Positions 53,215 to 61,738 of a DNA stretch of 64,000 nucleotides are shown one piece after another. The notes under the pieces are model-generated. The model saw only the letters and a program-made list of their open reading frames with translations. It made no database searches and was not told the DNA's origin. The translations under genes were made by a program, and so were the position numbers. The stretch is from Natronorubrum bangense (lineage in GTDB: Archaea > Halobacteriota > Halobacteria > Halobacteriales > Natrialbaceae), in NCBI RefSeq assembly GCF_004799645.1, contig NZ_CP031305.1, positions 2,604,001 through 2,668,000 of the forward strand, written 5' to 3'. Position 1 is the stretch's first letter; every line of letters begins with the position of its first letter.

Positions 53215-54154
53215 GGCTGTGTTGAATCGCCATACGGCGTTGAATTTCATTGTTTGACGGCCTGCTTGATGTTATAGACGACACACATCATGGTAATTTC
53301 ACGAAACTCTCGATACCAGGTACGTGCTCGCACGGCGTAGCCGAGCGAGCGCTTGACGGATGAATTGACGGTTTCGGTCATTGACCGCTGAGCGTACCGA
53401 TCTTCGTCAATGCGGGCGTTGTGTGCGTGATCGTACGGAGCGAAGATCCGGTGTTTGATCAGTGGGCGAATGTCGAGTTCACGTAGTCGTTCTCGGAGCT
53501 GTTGCTTGTCATAGCCTTTGTCAGCGGCAAGTGACCGCAGATCGCCCGCATTTCGGCGGGCGATCTGCTCGGCGAGGTCTGCGTCGCTCCCTTCTAACGT
53601 CGTCGAACAGTGGAGATCGAGAACGGCTTGCGTTGCTGTATCGACGAGTTTTGTGACTTTGAGCGTTTGAACGCGGTAATTCGTTCGTTGGCAATAGTGG
53701 CGGCTCGCACGATCACGTTCGTAGAATGTTGCGTCGATAGCAGCGTGTTCGGATGGATCGTGTAGCTGCGCCGACTGGCGCAGCAACACTCGACAGACGC
53801 TCATACTGATTCGGTCGAACGCCTTACACAACGTGGATGGTGAGGGGAGATCGGCCGCGCTGAGGCCGATCTCCCCGGTTATTTGTGGCATCTCCTTGAG
53901 TAGGTCAATCGTCATTCGGTAGGACGCATCGAGGTAAATCCGCAGACAATGTAGGGAAACGAGGGCATAGTCGGCGAATCCGCCGCCCCGGAAGGTGGCG
54001 GCGGATTCGTCTCCATCACCAGTGACTCTTTGAGCGACCGGCACAACTTCCCCAATGAAGCGGGAGATTTGGGTCATGGACAACTCGACTCTCCCGCTTC
54101 AACTCCTTTGATTTAGCGAACCATTCCGCCGCCGTCTAGTGATTCAACATAGCC
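53215..54154 (-). mobile_element. IS5-family insertion sequence (second type), complete
   Basis: The 940-base element has inverted ends GGCTGTGTTGAATC (53215-53228) and GATTCAACATAGCC (54141-54154, one mismatch). It is flanked by the exact 8-base duplication AACCAGAG at 53207-53214 and 54155-54162. The transposase frame is open, so it is recent and probably active. Confidence 0.88.
53247..54083 (-). CDS. IS5-family transposase (short type)
   Basis: A 278-residue DDE transposase. Likely catalytic residues are Asp117 (AIDATFYER), Asp188 (LAADKGYD) and Glu237 (TETVNSSVKR). It belongs to a different IS5 subgroup from the 332-residue enzyme at 33506, being shorter and with different ends. Composition is GC-rich compared with its A+T-rich surroundings, as expected for a recent arrival. 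Confidence 0.92.
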   Translation of the reverse strand: MSMTQISRFIGEVVPVAQRVTGDGDESAATFRGGGFADYALVSLHCLRIYLDASYRMTIDLLKEMPQITGEIGLSAADLPSPSTLCKAFDRISMSVCRVLLRQSAQLHDPSEHAAIDATFYERDRASRHYCQRTNYRVQTLKVTKLVDTATQAVLDLHCSTTLEGSDADLAEQIARRNAGDLRSLAADKGYDKQQLRERLRELDIRPLIKHRIFAPYDHAHNARIDEDRYAQRSMTETVNSSVKRSLGYAVRARTWYREFREITMMCVVYNIKQAVKQ

Positions 54155-54162
54155 AACCAGAG

Positions 54163-54538
54163 TGAAAATGAAAAGTGACAACTCGGCTGGACAATCGTGA
54201 GTTGCTCTGTGATACGAGACTGCTATAGAACGATTCACATGGCGTTCCTTTCGCTCCATCTGGATTGAACTGTCCGTTCACTACAGCTGCGAATCTAACG
54301 CTGGAGATTCTATCAGCTATCTATGATTTTGGCAGAGTCATGTTGAACATACAGCGCGTATCTCGCATGGACGAGAGTGGAGGGGACGAGATCAGCAGGT
54401 CGGTCAATACATTCACTGGTTTTATTTTCGATTTGCCTCCTATGACACCAAAAGGAAGCGGGAAAATCATATACTTGTTTTACACTAATTCATTAATAGG
54501 CACTAGCTGGCCGTCGCCCCATTACACCAAGATTAGAA
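54163..54538. other. Intergenic region without a convincing gene
   Basis: The 376 bases between the insertion sequence and the 54539 gene include a frame from a TTG at 54265 that overlaps the next start and has no recognisable features. I treat it as non-coding 5' region. Confidence 0.4.
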
Positions 54539-55789
54539 ATGACGTCAAATAAATCTCTAGAGGATCTAGAAGAACAGTATAACGAGAGCAAAAATGAATC
54601 ACTCACCGATCTTGAAAACTCATATCAAGAGTATAAGATACTTGGGTCTGACGAAGATTTCTCAGCGAAGATCACGGATGCTTGTGTCGATGAAAACATA
54701 TATTTAGAATTTTCACTCACAGACGGAAGCAAAATAGTAGTCAATATTGAGAGAAACCTAGAAGGGCTAAAAAATCTCTACAGAATTTTTGAAGCAGTTG
54801 GACAACCTCTTCGTGACGATCTTCGATTACTCATAGGAGAAACTGTTAATGTGCAGTTCGAGAGTAAACAGATGGAACACATCTTCGTCGGCGACAAACG
54901 AGAAGTCAAATTAGATGTGCTGGACACTCCGAAAAATCTCGATCTAAATAATGAGTCCACTCTACCAGATGAGATCATAGCAGCCACGAAACGTCGTGTG
55001 AGATACGAAAGGGAAGAGGCCGAGATACTCCGGTGTGACGTGATTTCGGCATATCCAGAGGATAAAAGGTTAGTTCTAGAATTTGATTTATTGGGGGAAA
55101 CTGCATTATGGTCAACTCCGGTACCTGATGGTCAGAATATGTCTGGTTCTACGTTTGAGTCCGTCGTAGAAATGGTGGGACATGGGAGTGTTCAACAAGT
55201 TGTAGAAGGAGAGGTGTATGTAATCGAAAAAAAGAAGATCCCCATTCCACTTGTTGATGCACCGAATATAATAGGAAAGTTTGAGGAATGGAAGAGTACG
55301 TGGGTCATTTTCGGCACGCGAAGTGATGCAGAAGAGTGTCTAGAGTTAGATGTGAGTTCTGCTACTGCGGAATCATCCGAACAAGCGGACCAATCGGCAG
55401 CAACGCAGGCCGAACACTATGTCCCCCGTGGTAAAATCAAAGCATTCCTAAATGAACTTCAACTCGGAGAGAGCATCCGATACGTCGGTAAAGGCGGTCC
55501 AATAGAAATCGAAAGAGGCGGAGATACAGAAATAGTCACAAGTATGTCTGGTCTTGAACGGATTGCGATTACTAGCGACAGAGTGATATTAAAAAGCTCG
55601 CAGGTTACTGGAGACGTCTATTACAAACTGTCCTATGACGAATTACGAGGAGCCGACCTCAAAACAGGGATAATAAATAAGAAGATATCCCTCAGAACCG
55701 GATATGGGACATATCATATTAAAATAAGTAATCCAGATAAAGAGAGTTGTAGAGAGATGGTCGATTTTATCAAGAAACAGGTCTGCTAA
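54539..55789 (+). CDS. Unknown protein with C-terminal bacterial PH-like domain
   Basis: A 416-residue soluble protein. Residues 1-35 are a charged helix with repeated LEDLE/LTDLE units. The middle (about 40-285) seems to be two related beta-rich modules. The C-terminal 120 residues (about 298-416) have the strand order of a bacterial PH-like (bPH) domain, with IAITSDRVILKSS and LSYDELRGADLKTGIINKKISL, ending in a helix. bPH domains bind partners or membranes. The function is unknown; it is island cargo with A+T-rich codons. Confidence 0.6.
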   Translation: MTSNKSLEDLEEQYNESKNESLTDLENSYQEYKILGSDEDFSAKITDACVDENIYLEFSLTDGSKIVVNIERNLEGLKNLYRIFEAVGQPLRDDLRLLIGETVNVQFESKQMEHIFVGDKREVKLDVLDTPKNLDLNNESTLPDEIIAATKRRVRYEREEAEILRCDVISAYPEDKRLVLEFDLLGETALWSTPVPDGQNMSGSTFESVVEMVGHGSVQQVVEGEVYVIEKKKIPIPLVDAPNIIGKFEEWKSTWVIFGTRSDAEECLELDVSSATAESSEQADQSAATQAEHYVPRGKIKAFLNELQLGESIRYVGKGGPIEIERGGDTEIVTSMSGLERIAITSDRVILKSSQVTGDVYYKLSYDELRGADLKTGIINKKISLRTGYGTYHIKISNPDKESCREMVDFIKKQVC

Positions 55790-56242
55790 GCAGAGGAGTC
55801 AGCGGTTTTAAAGTGAAACAAGCGTGGTAACCGTGCTGAACCTCTGTATTCAGCACGCGATTCCTGCCAGTTGCTGAGGGTCTCAACAGAGCCTGGGAAG
55901 ACTATGTCGATGACTTCGAGTCTCATTTTCATGAGTGAGAATGCTCAATTGGCGCTGATCGACGTCTTAGTAGTGGATAGCAAATTCGATTCCCCAGCTA
56001 AGATTGATCATGTTGACTTTGGATGGAACCAAGACAAGCATAAGAGTGAATCAATAACAATTCATTTTTGTATCTAATCTCGCAGCATACTACTGGCATA
56101 AGTCGTAGCTGGATCTGAGAACGCCTGATACGGTTTGCTGTAACGATTTACCCCTGATCACCGACCCGTCACTGGTGATCGGCGGTAAATGACTACAGCA
56201 GTCCGTATGAAAGCCTGAATTCTGAATTATTTGAGTATATGT
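55790..56242. other. Intergenic region with a long palindrome
   Basis: A short frame at 55871-56077 (+) is too weak to call. The main feature is the palindrome at 56128-56208, listed separately, which lies just past the end of the first integrase gene. Confidence 0.4.
56128..56208. repeat. 81-base palindrome with four helices and symmetric 3-base loops
   Basis: The arms pair as ATACGG/CCGTAT, GCTGTA/TACAGC, ATTTACC/GGTAAAT and GATCACC/GGTGATC. Each pair of helices is separated by a symmetric 3-base mismatch, around an 11-base centre. This repeats the design of the palindrome at 13679-13761, though the sequence differs. It could be a miniature mobile element or the end of one. Confidence 0.65.
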
Positions 56243-57265
56243 TTAGAGTCGCTCGAGATACTGCTCTCTATTTTGCCTGCGTTGTTCCTTATCTCGTGCG
56301 TCATAGTGCAGATCCAACGTCTCCGTTGACAGAGACATGCGTTGAGAGCAAATCTCGGCCGGAACGTCCTTCGAGAGATGATGCGTGATCGATGACCGTC
56401 TCACTGGGTGACTCGATATAGAACTAGGACACTTGCTGTAACCACCGTACGTCGTCGCTTCGCATTCCTCTGGATCTCGATCGTGTGGGCACTCGGTTTT
56501 TATCCAACAGGGACGTGTAACTTTGTAACAAATCTTCGTCACACTCTGATAGTGCATTCTCCCGTGATTCGAGGCGATCAGCGGTTCTCGTCCGTGATTG
56601 TCTGTAACACTTGGACGCTGGTTCTTGGTCCAGTCGTTGAGCGCATCGACAAGTCGCTCGTCTTTTACCGTAACTTGACGTTCCCCTCGCTCTCCTAGCT
56701 TCAAACGAGTCCCCTGCTCAGGACGATGCTGAAGGTCGAGATAGCGCTCATTTGGATGCCAGTCTGAGACGTCCAACGCTCGTAGCCCACTCCGTCGCAT
56801 TCCACAGTGATACAGCGTGTGGAAGATGATATGTGCTGTTGAGGCCCACTCGTAGCGACAAAGGTAGTTGATTACATCTTTGGCTCGTTCACGCGAGATA
56901 GCGATGTCTCGAGCTTTATCCTGTGAGCTCACATTGGGTATTACAACCTTGTCGGCGGTGCTCTCCGACACGAGATCAGCCTGTTCAGCCCATCTGAGAA
57001 ACACTCGGAGTGTGTGGAGATGTTGTTCGATAGTAACGAGATTGCAGTCAGGTGCGGACTCTCCATTTGTCCTCCAGTTCTTGTACCGCTGAAGGTCGAA
57101 GCCGTCGAGTTCGGTGAGAAACTCGATTGATTCCTGTTCGGCCCACTCGACGAAGTATTCGAGCCTATAGCGATGATTGTCTAGCGTCGACTGTGCTACG
57201 TCGTGGCGTGATGATAGGTACTCTTCTACGGCCGTTTCGGGGGAGATTTCGTGCAGCCTTGTCAT
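56243..57265 (-). CDS. Tyrosine recombinase/integrase (first copy)
   Basis: A 340-residue phage-integrase-family protein, started at MTRLHEIS because the 29 residues upstream are not part of the fold. The N-terminal half is a SAM-like core-binding domain. The catalytic domain has Arg157 (GMRRSG), the His286-x-x-Arg289 box (HPVRRSS) and nucleophile Tyr321 (LDLHYD). The cysteine/histidine-rich segment before the HxxR box (TECPHDRDPEEC) may bind zinc. It lies 1.7 kb from attachment copy C, behind the other integrase, and probably comes from a second element. Confidence 0.88.
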   Translation of the reverse strand: MTRLHEISPETAVEEYLSSRHDVAQSTLDNHRYRLEYFVEWAEQESIEFLTELDGFDLQRYKNWRTNGESAPDCNLVTIEQHLHTLRVFLRWAEQADLVSESTADKVVIPNVSSQDKARDIAISRERAKDVINYLCRYEWASTAHIIFHTLYHCGMRRSGLRALDVSDWHPNERYLDLQHRPEQGTRLKLGERGERQVTVKDERLVDALNDWTKNQRPSVTDNHGREPLIASNHGRMHYQSVTKICYKVTRPCWIKTECPHDRDPEECEATTYGGYSKCPSSISSHPVRRSSITHHLSKDVPAEICSQRMSLSTETLDLHYDARDKEQRRQNREQYLERL

Positions 57266-57460
57266 ACCGGATCCGTCCGCTCGCGTCCGGCAGATGGTGA
57301 TCGCCTCAGGTGATTGGCGGAGTTTGATGAACTCGGGGGGAAGCAGGGCCAAGTTGTCATCGACAGGCCTAGAGGCCCTGGGTTTTTGGCCGTCTTCCGC
57401 GACGCGGAAACGGCCCTACCGATCGGCCCGCGCAGCCCTCGAGCAGGCCGATTATGCATC

Positions 57461-57580
57461 CCGGCGAGTCCACTTCTAATTTACTCGCTTGGAAATTACC
57501 CGACAGCGTCCGGTGTTATGCGCCGGTTTTGATGGGCACAATGAATCCAGCTATTACTCAACCGATTGTGCGAGTGTCCG
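57461..57580. repeat. About 120-base repeat shared with 27788-27911
   Basis: It has the same order of conserved blocks as the copy in the left remnant and lies between the two integrases. It forms part of the sequence upstream of the first integrase and of the small frame at 57624. Confidence 0.65.
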
Positions 57581-57623
57581 CATAAATCAAATTAGTAGGA
57601 CTATTAAAATCTATCACCGTGTG

Positions 57624-57734
57624 ATGATTTCAACAGAGCCTCAATTCTATTTAGCAGCGCTCCGAGCAGGATTCGACGATGATAAACTGCTTCTCGAGGA
57701 AATGTGTGAGGCTGGATACGGGTACTTCGATTAA
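57624..57734 (+). CDS. Possible 36-residue protein
   Basis: A short frame, MISTEPQFYLAALR and onward, that is acidic and helical. A TATA-like TATTAAAA about 24 bases upstream would suit a leaderless gene. It ends overlapping the last codon of the convergent integrase gene by 4 bases. It may be an excisionase-like or unrelated small protein, or no gene at all. Confidence 0.3.
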   Translation: MISTEPQFYLAALRAGFDDDKLLLEEMCEAGYGYFD

Positions 57735-58729
57735 ATCGTCTTCAAATACCCTCGTCGCTTTTCCATCTTCTCTTTTTCCGTCATCTCATTGTAGTGCTTG
57801 TCAAGCACATCTGAGCTCACGTCAGCGCGGTCAGACACTACCTCCTTTGGTACGTCTGATCGGATCATATGTGTGATAGCCCCTCTACGAAGTGCGTGTG
57901 GGCTGACCGCGTCGTCACACTCATGGATAGAGTTGTACGCGTGTGGTGACGAGGAGCACGAGCATTCCTCGTTGACAAACTGGGGTGCAGTTACCCAGTA
58001 TGTCTGTTTGCGGATGTTGCTTTTACTGATCCGGCCATAGTTTGTCGCGACGAGAGGTGTCCGGTCGTGATCGTCTCGTTTGCCAGGGTGGAGATGCTCG
58101 ATCCAGTCCTCAAGAACATAGCACGTCTCATCTGAGATTGCAACATACCGTTCCCCACCAGACTTGTTTTTCAGTGGGGTACCGTAGTCCGCGCGGTGAA
58201 CGACGCGGATATATCCTTCTTTCAGATCGACATCGTCGACGTCAAGGGAGCGGAGAGTACCAGTGCGCATCGCCGTGCGCCACAACAGGAGAAAGATAAC
58301 ATGCCGTCTGCTCGCATGCTCAAATCGCTCGAGGTGCTCGAGGATAGCATCAGCTTGATTGGCCTCGATCATCACGGAGCGAGCGTTTTCGCCCTTATCG
58401 AGCTCAGGGATATCTACCTTTTCGTGGAGATCAGGCTCAACAGCGTCGATTGACTCCCATAGTTTGATAGCTTGTTTGATCGTGCTCAGTTGCGTTCGGA
58501 CACTAACCCTGTTGAGATTGCCATCTCGCTTGCGCCAAAGGCGATACTGGTGGAGTTTTCTTCCAGTAAGCTCGTTGATATTATCTATCTCCTGTTCATT
58601 ACACCAGCGGATGAAATGTGAGAGTCGCATCCGATGTGCGCGCTGACTCGATTTAGCGAGCTCATCCGCGCGGTGGTTGTGATACATTTCGACACCTTCT
58701 TCTGGATCAAGTGGCTCGAGATTTGTCAT
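57731..58729 (-). CDS. int: Tyrosine recombinase/integrase adjacent to the right attachment site
   Basis: A 332-residue integrase with an N-terminal core-binding domain and a catalytic domain carrying Arg155 (TAMRTG), His278-x-x-Arg281 (SPHALRRG) and nucleophile Tyr313 (LDKHYNE). A cysteine pair before the HxxR box (ECSCSS) parallels that of the other integrase. It is the gene nearest to attachment copy C (58937), the normal place for the enzyme that integrates an element into a tRNA gene. It is therefore the best candidate for integration of this island at tRNA-Lys. Confidence 0.9.
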   Translation of the reverse strand: MTNLEPLDPEEGVEMYHNHRADELAKSSQRAHRMRLSHFIRWCNEQEIDNINELTGRKLHQYRLWRKRDGNLNRVSVRTQLSTIKQAIKLWESIDAVEPDLHEKVDIPELDKGENARSVMIEANQADAILEHLERFEHASRRHVIFLLLWRTAMRTGTLRSLDVDDVDLKEGYIRVVHRADYGTPLKNKSGGERYVAISDETCYVLEDWIEHLHPGKRDDHDRTPLVATNYGRISKSNIRKQTYWVTAPQFVNEECSCSSSPHAYNSIHECDDAVSPHALRRGAITHMIRSDVPKEVVSDRADVSSDVLDKHYNEMTEKEKMEKRRGYLKTI

Positions 58730-58936
58730 TTGCTAATCCAGATGCCAGCGATAGCCGACTCGGTGCGCGCGTGAAGTGAACGTCGACGGGGAAGGTCGCC
58801 GTAGTCAGCATCAACTAGACTTCTGCCTCGCGCACGACAGTGATCAAACGCGATGTTCCATTGCGGGGCACCACTGTGTCCCGCAGGTACTCTGGCACGG
58901 TGTCGGGCCCCCGCGCCCGAGCACCGCGCCCGGGTG

Positions 58937-58956
58937 AAATCGCGCCCGGCCCGCTT
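58937..58956. repeat. Attachment site copy C (attR)
   Basis: Identical over 20 bases to the tRNA-Lys end at 27521-27540. It lies 207 bases beyond the integrase start codon. With copy A it defines an island of about 31.4 kb. Confidence 0.85.
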
Positions 58957-59057
58957 CTCGCCGCGAGCAAATCCGCGAGCGGCGAGCATCGGAACCGGCG
59001 GGATTTGAACTAGACCAGAAAGGCGCAGCGCAGCGAGCATTTCTGGGCGTAGTTCAT

Positions 59058-59078
59058 AATCGCGCCCGGCCTGCTTTT
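59058..59078. repeat. Attachment site copy D
   Basis: AATCGCGCCCGG followed by CCTGCTTTT. It matches copy B (28282 onward) at 20 of 21 bases, and is closer to B than to A or C in the CTGCTTTT end. It marks an older or outer integration junction. Confidence 0.7.
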
Positions 59079-59181
59079 GCGATACGCAAACCCGCGGGCA
59101 GCAGCGATCCAACTCAGCCTCCTTCGAGGACAATGAGTCGCCGAGTTATAAGACCGCCCACACCGTACGTCTCGAGCGAGT

Positions 59182-59847
59182 ATGACTGTCACCGACGAGG
59201 GAATCACGTTCGAGCGACTCGGCCACGCAAGCAAGCGACTCGAGACCGACGACGGGCGCGTCATCTACGTTGATCCGTGGAGTGACGTCCTCGAGGGCGA
59301 GCCGGGCGACGGCGATGTCGTCTTTATTACCCACGACGATTTCGATCACTACGATCCGGACGGGATCGAGGCCGTTGCGGGGCCGGACGCTACGGTCGCA
59401 GTCTACGAGGCCGTCGACACCGACGAGCTCGCGTTCGACGTCGTCGACCTGCCCCTCGAGGGCGAGACGACCGTCGACGGGATCGACGTGCAGACAGTGC
59501 CCGCCTACAACGATCCTGAGGGCGACCATGTCGACGACGACGGGAACCCGTTCCATGCTGAGGGAGAAGTGATCGGCCTCGTCCTCGAACTGTCGGGGAC
59601 GACCGTCTTTTTCCCGTCCGACTCGGACGCACTCGAGCACCACGAGACGATCACCGCGGACGTCCTTGTCCCACCGATCGGCGGCCACTTTACGATGGAT
59701 CGCCACGAGGCCGCGGACCTCGCTCGACACATCGAGCCTGAACTCGTGTTGCCAGAACACTACGATACGTTCGAGCCGATCGAAACCGACGCCGAAGCCT
59801 TCGCCAAGGAACTCGAGGCCGATGGGATTCGCGTCGAACTGTTCTGA
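59182..59847 (+). CDS. Metallo-beta-lactamase-fold metal-dependent hydrolase
   Basis: A 221-residue MBL-fold protein of the UPF0173/UlaG-like kind. The metal motif HDDFDH (His51, Asp53, Asp55, His56) replaces the second histidine of HxHxDH with aspartate. Later ligands include PPIGGHFTM and LPEHYDT. The fold implies a two-metal hydrolase; the substrate is unknown. This is the first gene of the core region right of the island, and its acidic composition and codon use match the left flank. Confidence 0.85.
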   Translation: MTVTDEGITFERLGHASKRLETDDGRVIYVDPWSDVLEGEPGDGDVVFITHDDFDHYDPDGIEAVAGPDATVAVYEAVDTDELAFDVVDLPLEGETTVDGIDVQTVPAYNDPEGDHVDDDGNPFHAEGEVIGLVLELSGTTVFFPSDSDALEHHETITADVLVPPIGGHFTMDRHEAADLARHIEPELVLPEHYDTFEPIETDAEAFAKELEADGIRVELF

Positions 59848-60003
59848 GGGCGACTGCTGCGTTACGGCATCGACCGCCCGGTCGCGCGGTCGAGCGTTGA
59901 ATAGTGCTGTCCGACAGCATGAAACGCAACTGACCCAACGCGTCTGCGGCCGAGCTGAGCCTGGTCGAACAGCTCTTGTATCCACTGCGTGAAGCCAACC
60001 GTA

Positions 60004-60525
60004 ATGAATCGAGAATCGACGCTCCGGGTTGTCTGTCTCGCCGGCTCGAGCGATTCGGGAAAAACCACGCTCGTCGAGCAACTCGTCCCGAAACTCGCCG
60101 AGTACGGACGCGTCGCAACGGTCAAATCGATCCACCATGATATCGAGATCGATACGCCGGGAACCGATACCCATCGCCACCGAACGGCGGGTGCTGAAAC
60201 CGTCGTCGGCATTACTCCCGAGCTGATCTTCGATATCAGCACGCACGGAAAACGGGACCCACCGTCAGCACCCGACGGTGACCGGCTGCTCGAGTCCGAT
60301 GACCACGAACTGCAGGCGCTTGCGAGCACGCTCGCCCGACTCGAGCGACGGGGGTATGCGTTCGTCGTCGTCGAGGGCTTCACAAAAGCTCCACTGCCGA
60401 CGATTCTCGTCGGTGACCGCGATCCGGCTGCAGTCGGCGGCGAGATCGTCGGCCGCGGAACGGACAGTCTCGACGAGCTCTTGGAGACGATCCGGACACT
60501 CGAGCCACAGACGACCCTCGAGTGA
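60004..60525 (+). CDS. mobB: Molybdopterin-guanine dinucleotide biosynthesis protein MobB
   Basis: A 173-residue P-loop GTPase-like protein. Walker A is GSSDSGKTT at residues 14-22; the family motifs TVKSIHHD and DTHRHRTAGAE follow. MobB assists MobA in attaching GMP to molybdopterin for molybdenum enzymes. I start at the ATG 60004 rather than at a GTG five codons earlier. No mobA is seen nearby, as is common in haloarchaea. Confidence 0.88.
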   Translation: MNRESTLRVVCLAGSSDSGKTTLVEQLVPKLAEYGRVATVKSIHHDIEIDTPGTDTHRHRTAGAETVVGITPELIFDISTHGKRDPPSAPDGDRLLESDDHELQALASTLARLERRGYAFVVVEGFTKAPLPTILVGDRDPAAVGGEIVGRGTDSLDELLETIRTLEPQTTLE

Positions 60526-60876
60526 GCCACCACGAATCAGATCGGACCGACGGGTTCGGCTGACCAAGACATGATCGCGCTCTAACATCAGATGTCGAAG
60601 CCAGCTGACTTACCGTCTCAGCACTTCTCGGAGCGGTGTTCTCGTCTACGTCGTCATCTCGTCGGTGGCTATCGAGACGGCCGTCGACATCGAACGAGCC
60701 GTCCGCTCAGGCATCTGTCGAGGCAAGCGACTCGAGGAAGCCGTCCGGACGAGAGCATGATCGACCCGGACGACGACTCCGTGAAATTGACAGCAACCGT
60801 GTCATTCGCTACTGTCGTTGCTAATCTCTTTGGAAATGGGATTATGTGGATCCCGCTTGTACCATTGTTTGAACTC
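60526..60876. other. Intergenic region without a convincing gene
   Basis: The regulator frame is open upstream to 60592, but the added residues do not belong to the regulator family. The region could hold its promoter; a TTGTACCATTG-like sequence lies about 20 bases before the start. No RNA or repeat is recognised. Confidence 0.45.
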
Positions 60877-61551
60877 ATGACCTCAATCGCAGACATCGAG
60901 ATTCCGGCCGATGGAACCGGAACTGGCGAACTGTTCGAAGCAGCCCCGTCATTGACCTGTGAAATGGAGCGGGTGATCGCCTCGAGTGGGCACGGACTGT
61001 GGCTCTCAGGGCCATCACAAGACACGATCGAAACCGCGATGGACGACGCGAGTGCCATCGGCGCATACTCAGTGATCAACAGCGACGACGACAACGACCG
61101 GTGGTTGTACGACATCGCGTTCGAACCCGACACCATCGATCTCTTCGAGGTCGTCCTCGAGGAGGGTGGAACCGTACTGAGTGCCTCGGCCTCGAGCAAC
61201 ACGTGGTTGCTGAGCATCCGGTTCGCTGATCGTGAAAGCGTCAGCTCACTTTACGACCGGCTCGACAACGACAGCCTCACCCCAACGGTCGTCCGGCTGT
61301 TCGATCTGGCCGAAGAAACCAACTCGCAGTGTGGGCTCACCCCTCGACAGTACGAAACGCTCGTCGCAGCGATCGACCACGGCTACTTCGAGATCCCGCG
61401 CGAAGTATCGATGCAAGAGCTCTCCAAAGAACTGGATATCTCCCATCAGGCCCTCTCGGAGCGGCTTCGTCGGGCCTATCGCGCCCTCGTCACATCGGAA
61501 CTAAACGTCTCCGAAGACGAAACTGTCGCGCCGCCGATGCCGTCGGACTGA
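60877..61551 (+). CDS. Bacterio-opsin-activator-type transcriptional regulator (HTH_10)
   Basis: A 224-residue regulator. I start at MTSIADIEIPADGTGTGE (60877), which matches the usual N-terminus of these proteins. Residues about 1-150 form the family's beta-rich input domain. The C-terminal 60 residues are the HTH_10 domain, with LTPRQYETLVAAIDHGYFEIPRE and an ELDISHQALSERLRRA recognition region. Haloarchaea have many paralogues controlling metabolism and energy genes. The signal and targets are unknown. It is monocistronic. Confidence 0.88.
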   Translation: MTSIADIEIPADGTGTGELFEAAPSLTCEMERVIASSGHGLWLSGPSQDTIETAMDDASAIGAYSVINSDDDNDRWLYDIAFEPDTIDLFEVVLEEGGTVLSASASSNTWLLSIRFADRESVSSLYDRLDNDSLTPTVVRLFDLAEETNSQCGLTPRQYETLVAAIDHGYFEIPREVSMQELSKELDISHQALSERLRRAYRALVTSELNVSEDETVAPPMPSD

Positions 61552-61738
61552 GGCGAACGCGGCTGTTGGCCACCAGTCGTATCGAGGCCATCACACGGCA
61601 GCTCGTGACGGTTCAGGCACCGTCCTCAGTTTCGCCCCCACTCGATGTTTTCATGATAGTTCCTTCCCTCCCGACATCAGCCGCTGGAATGGCTTCACTG
61701 ACGAACGGCTGCTCGCTCAGGAGCCAACGAGTACCATT

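Larger units (their letters stand above)
27521..58956. mobile_element. Integrative genomic island at tRNA-Lys carrying a Dnd-Pbe defence system
   Basis: The island runs from the 3' end of tRNA-Lys to an exact 20-base copy of that end at 58937-58956. A tyrosine recombinase (57731-58729) sits 207 bases inside the right border, the usual layout for tRNA-integrating elements. The DNA is clearly richer in A+T than either flank. It contains two integrases, two HUH Rep-like genes, two insertion sequences and defence genes. Two further imperfect tRNA-end copies, at 28281 and 59058, show that the outer border may reach 59078 and that more than one element has integrated. Confidence 0.88.
58730..59181. 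other. Right border region with attachment copies and a tRNA fragment
   Basis: Besides attachment copies C and D (listed separately) this region holds a tRNA-like 3' fragment on the minus strand at 58991-59010 (GTTCAAATCCCGCCGGTTCC). It is the T-loop and acceptor end of some tRNA without a 5' half. Frames such as 58726-59133 are arginine/cysteine-rich and not credible. The fragment suggests further integration debris. Confidence 0.6.

Noticed and set aside
54265..54552. 95-residue frame before the PH-like gene
   Set aside because: TTG start, overlaps the next gene, and no recognisable features.
58991..59010. Complete tRNA on the minus strand
   Set aside because: Only the T-loop and acceptor end are present; no D-arm or anticodon arm can be formed with the neighbouring sequence.
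58726..59133. 135-residue minus-strand frame across the right border
   Set aside because: It runs through attachment sites and a tRNA fragment; arginine/cysteine-rich and not acidic.
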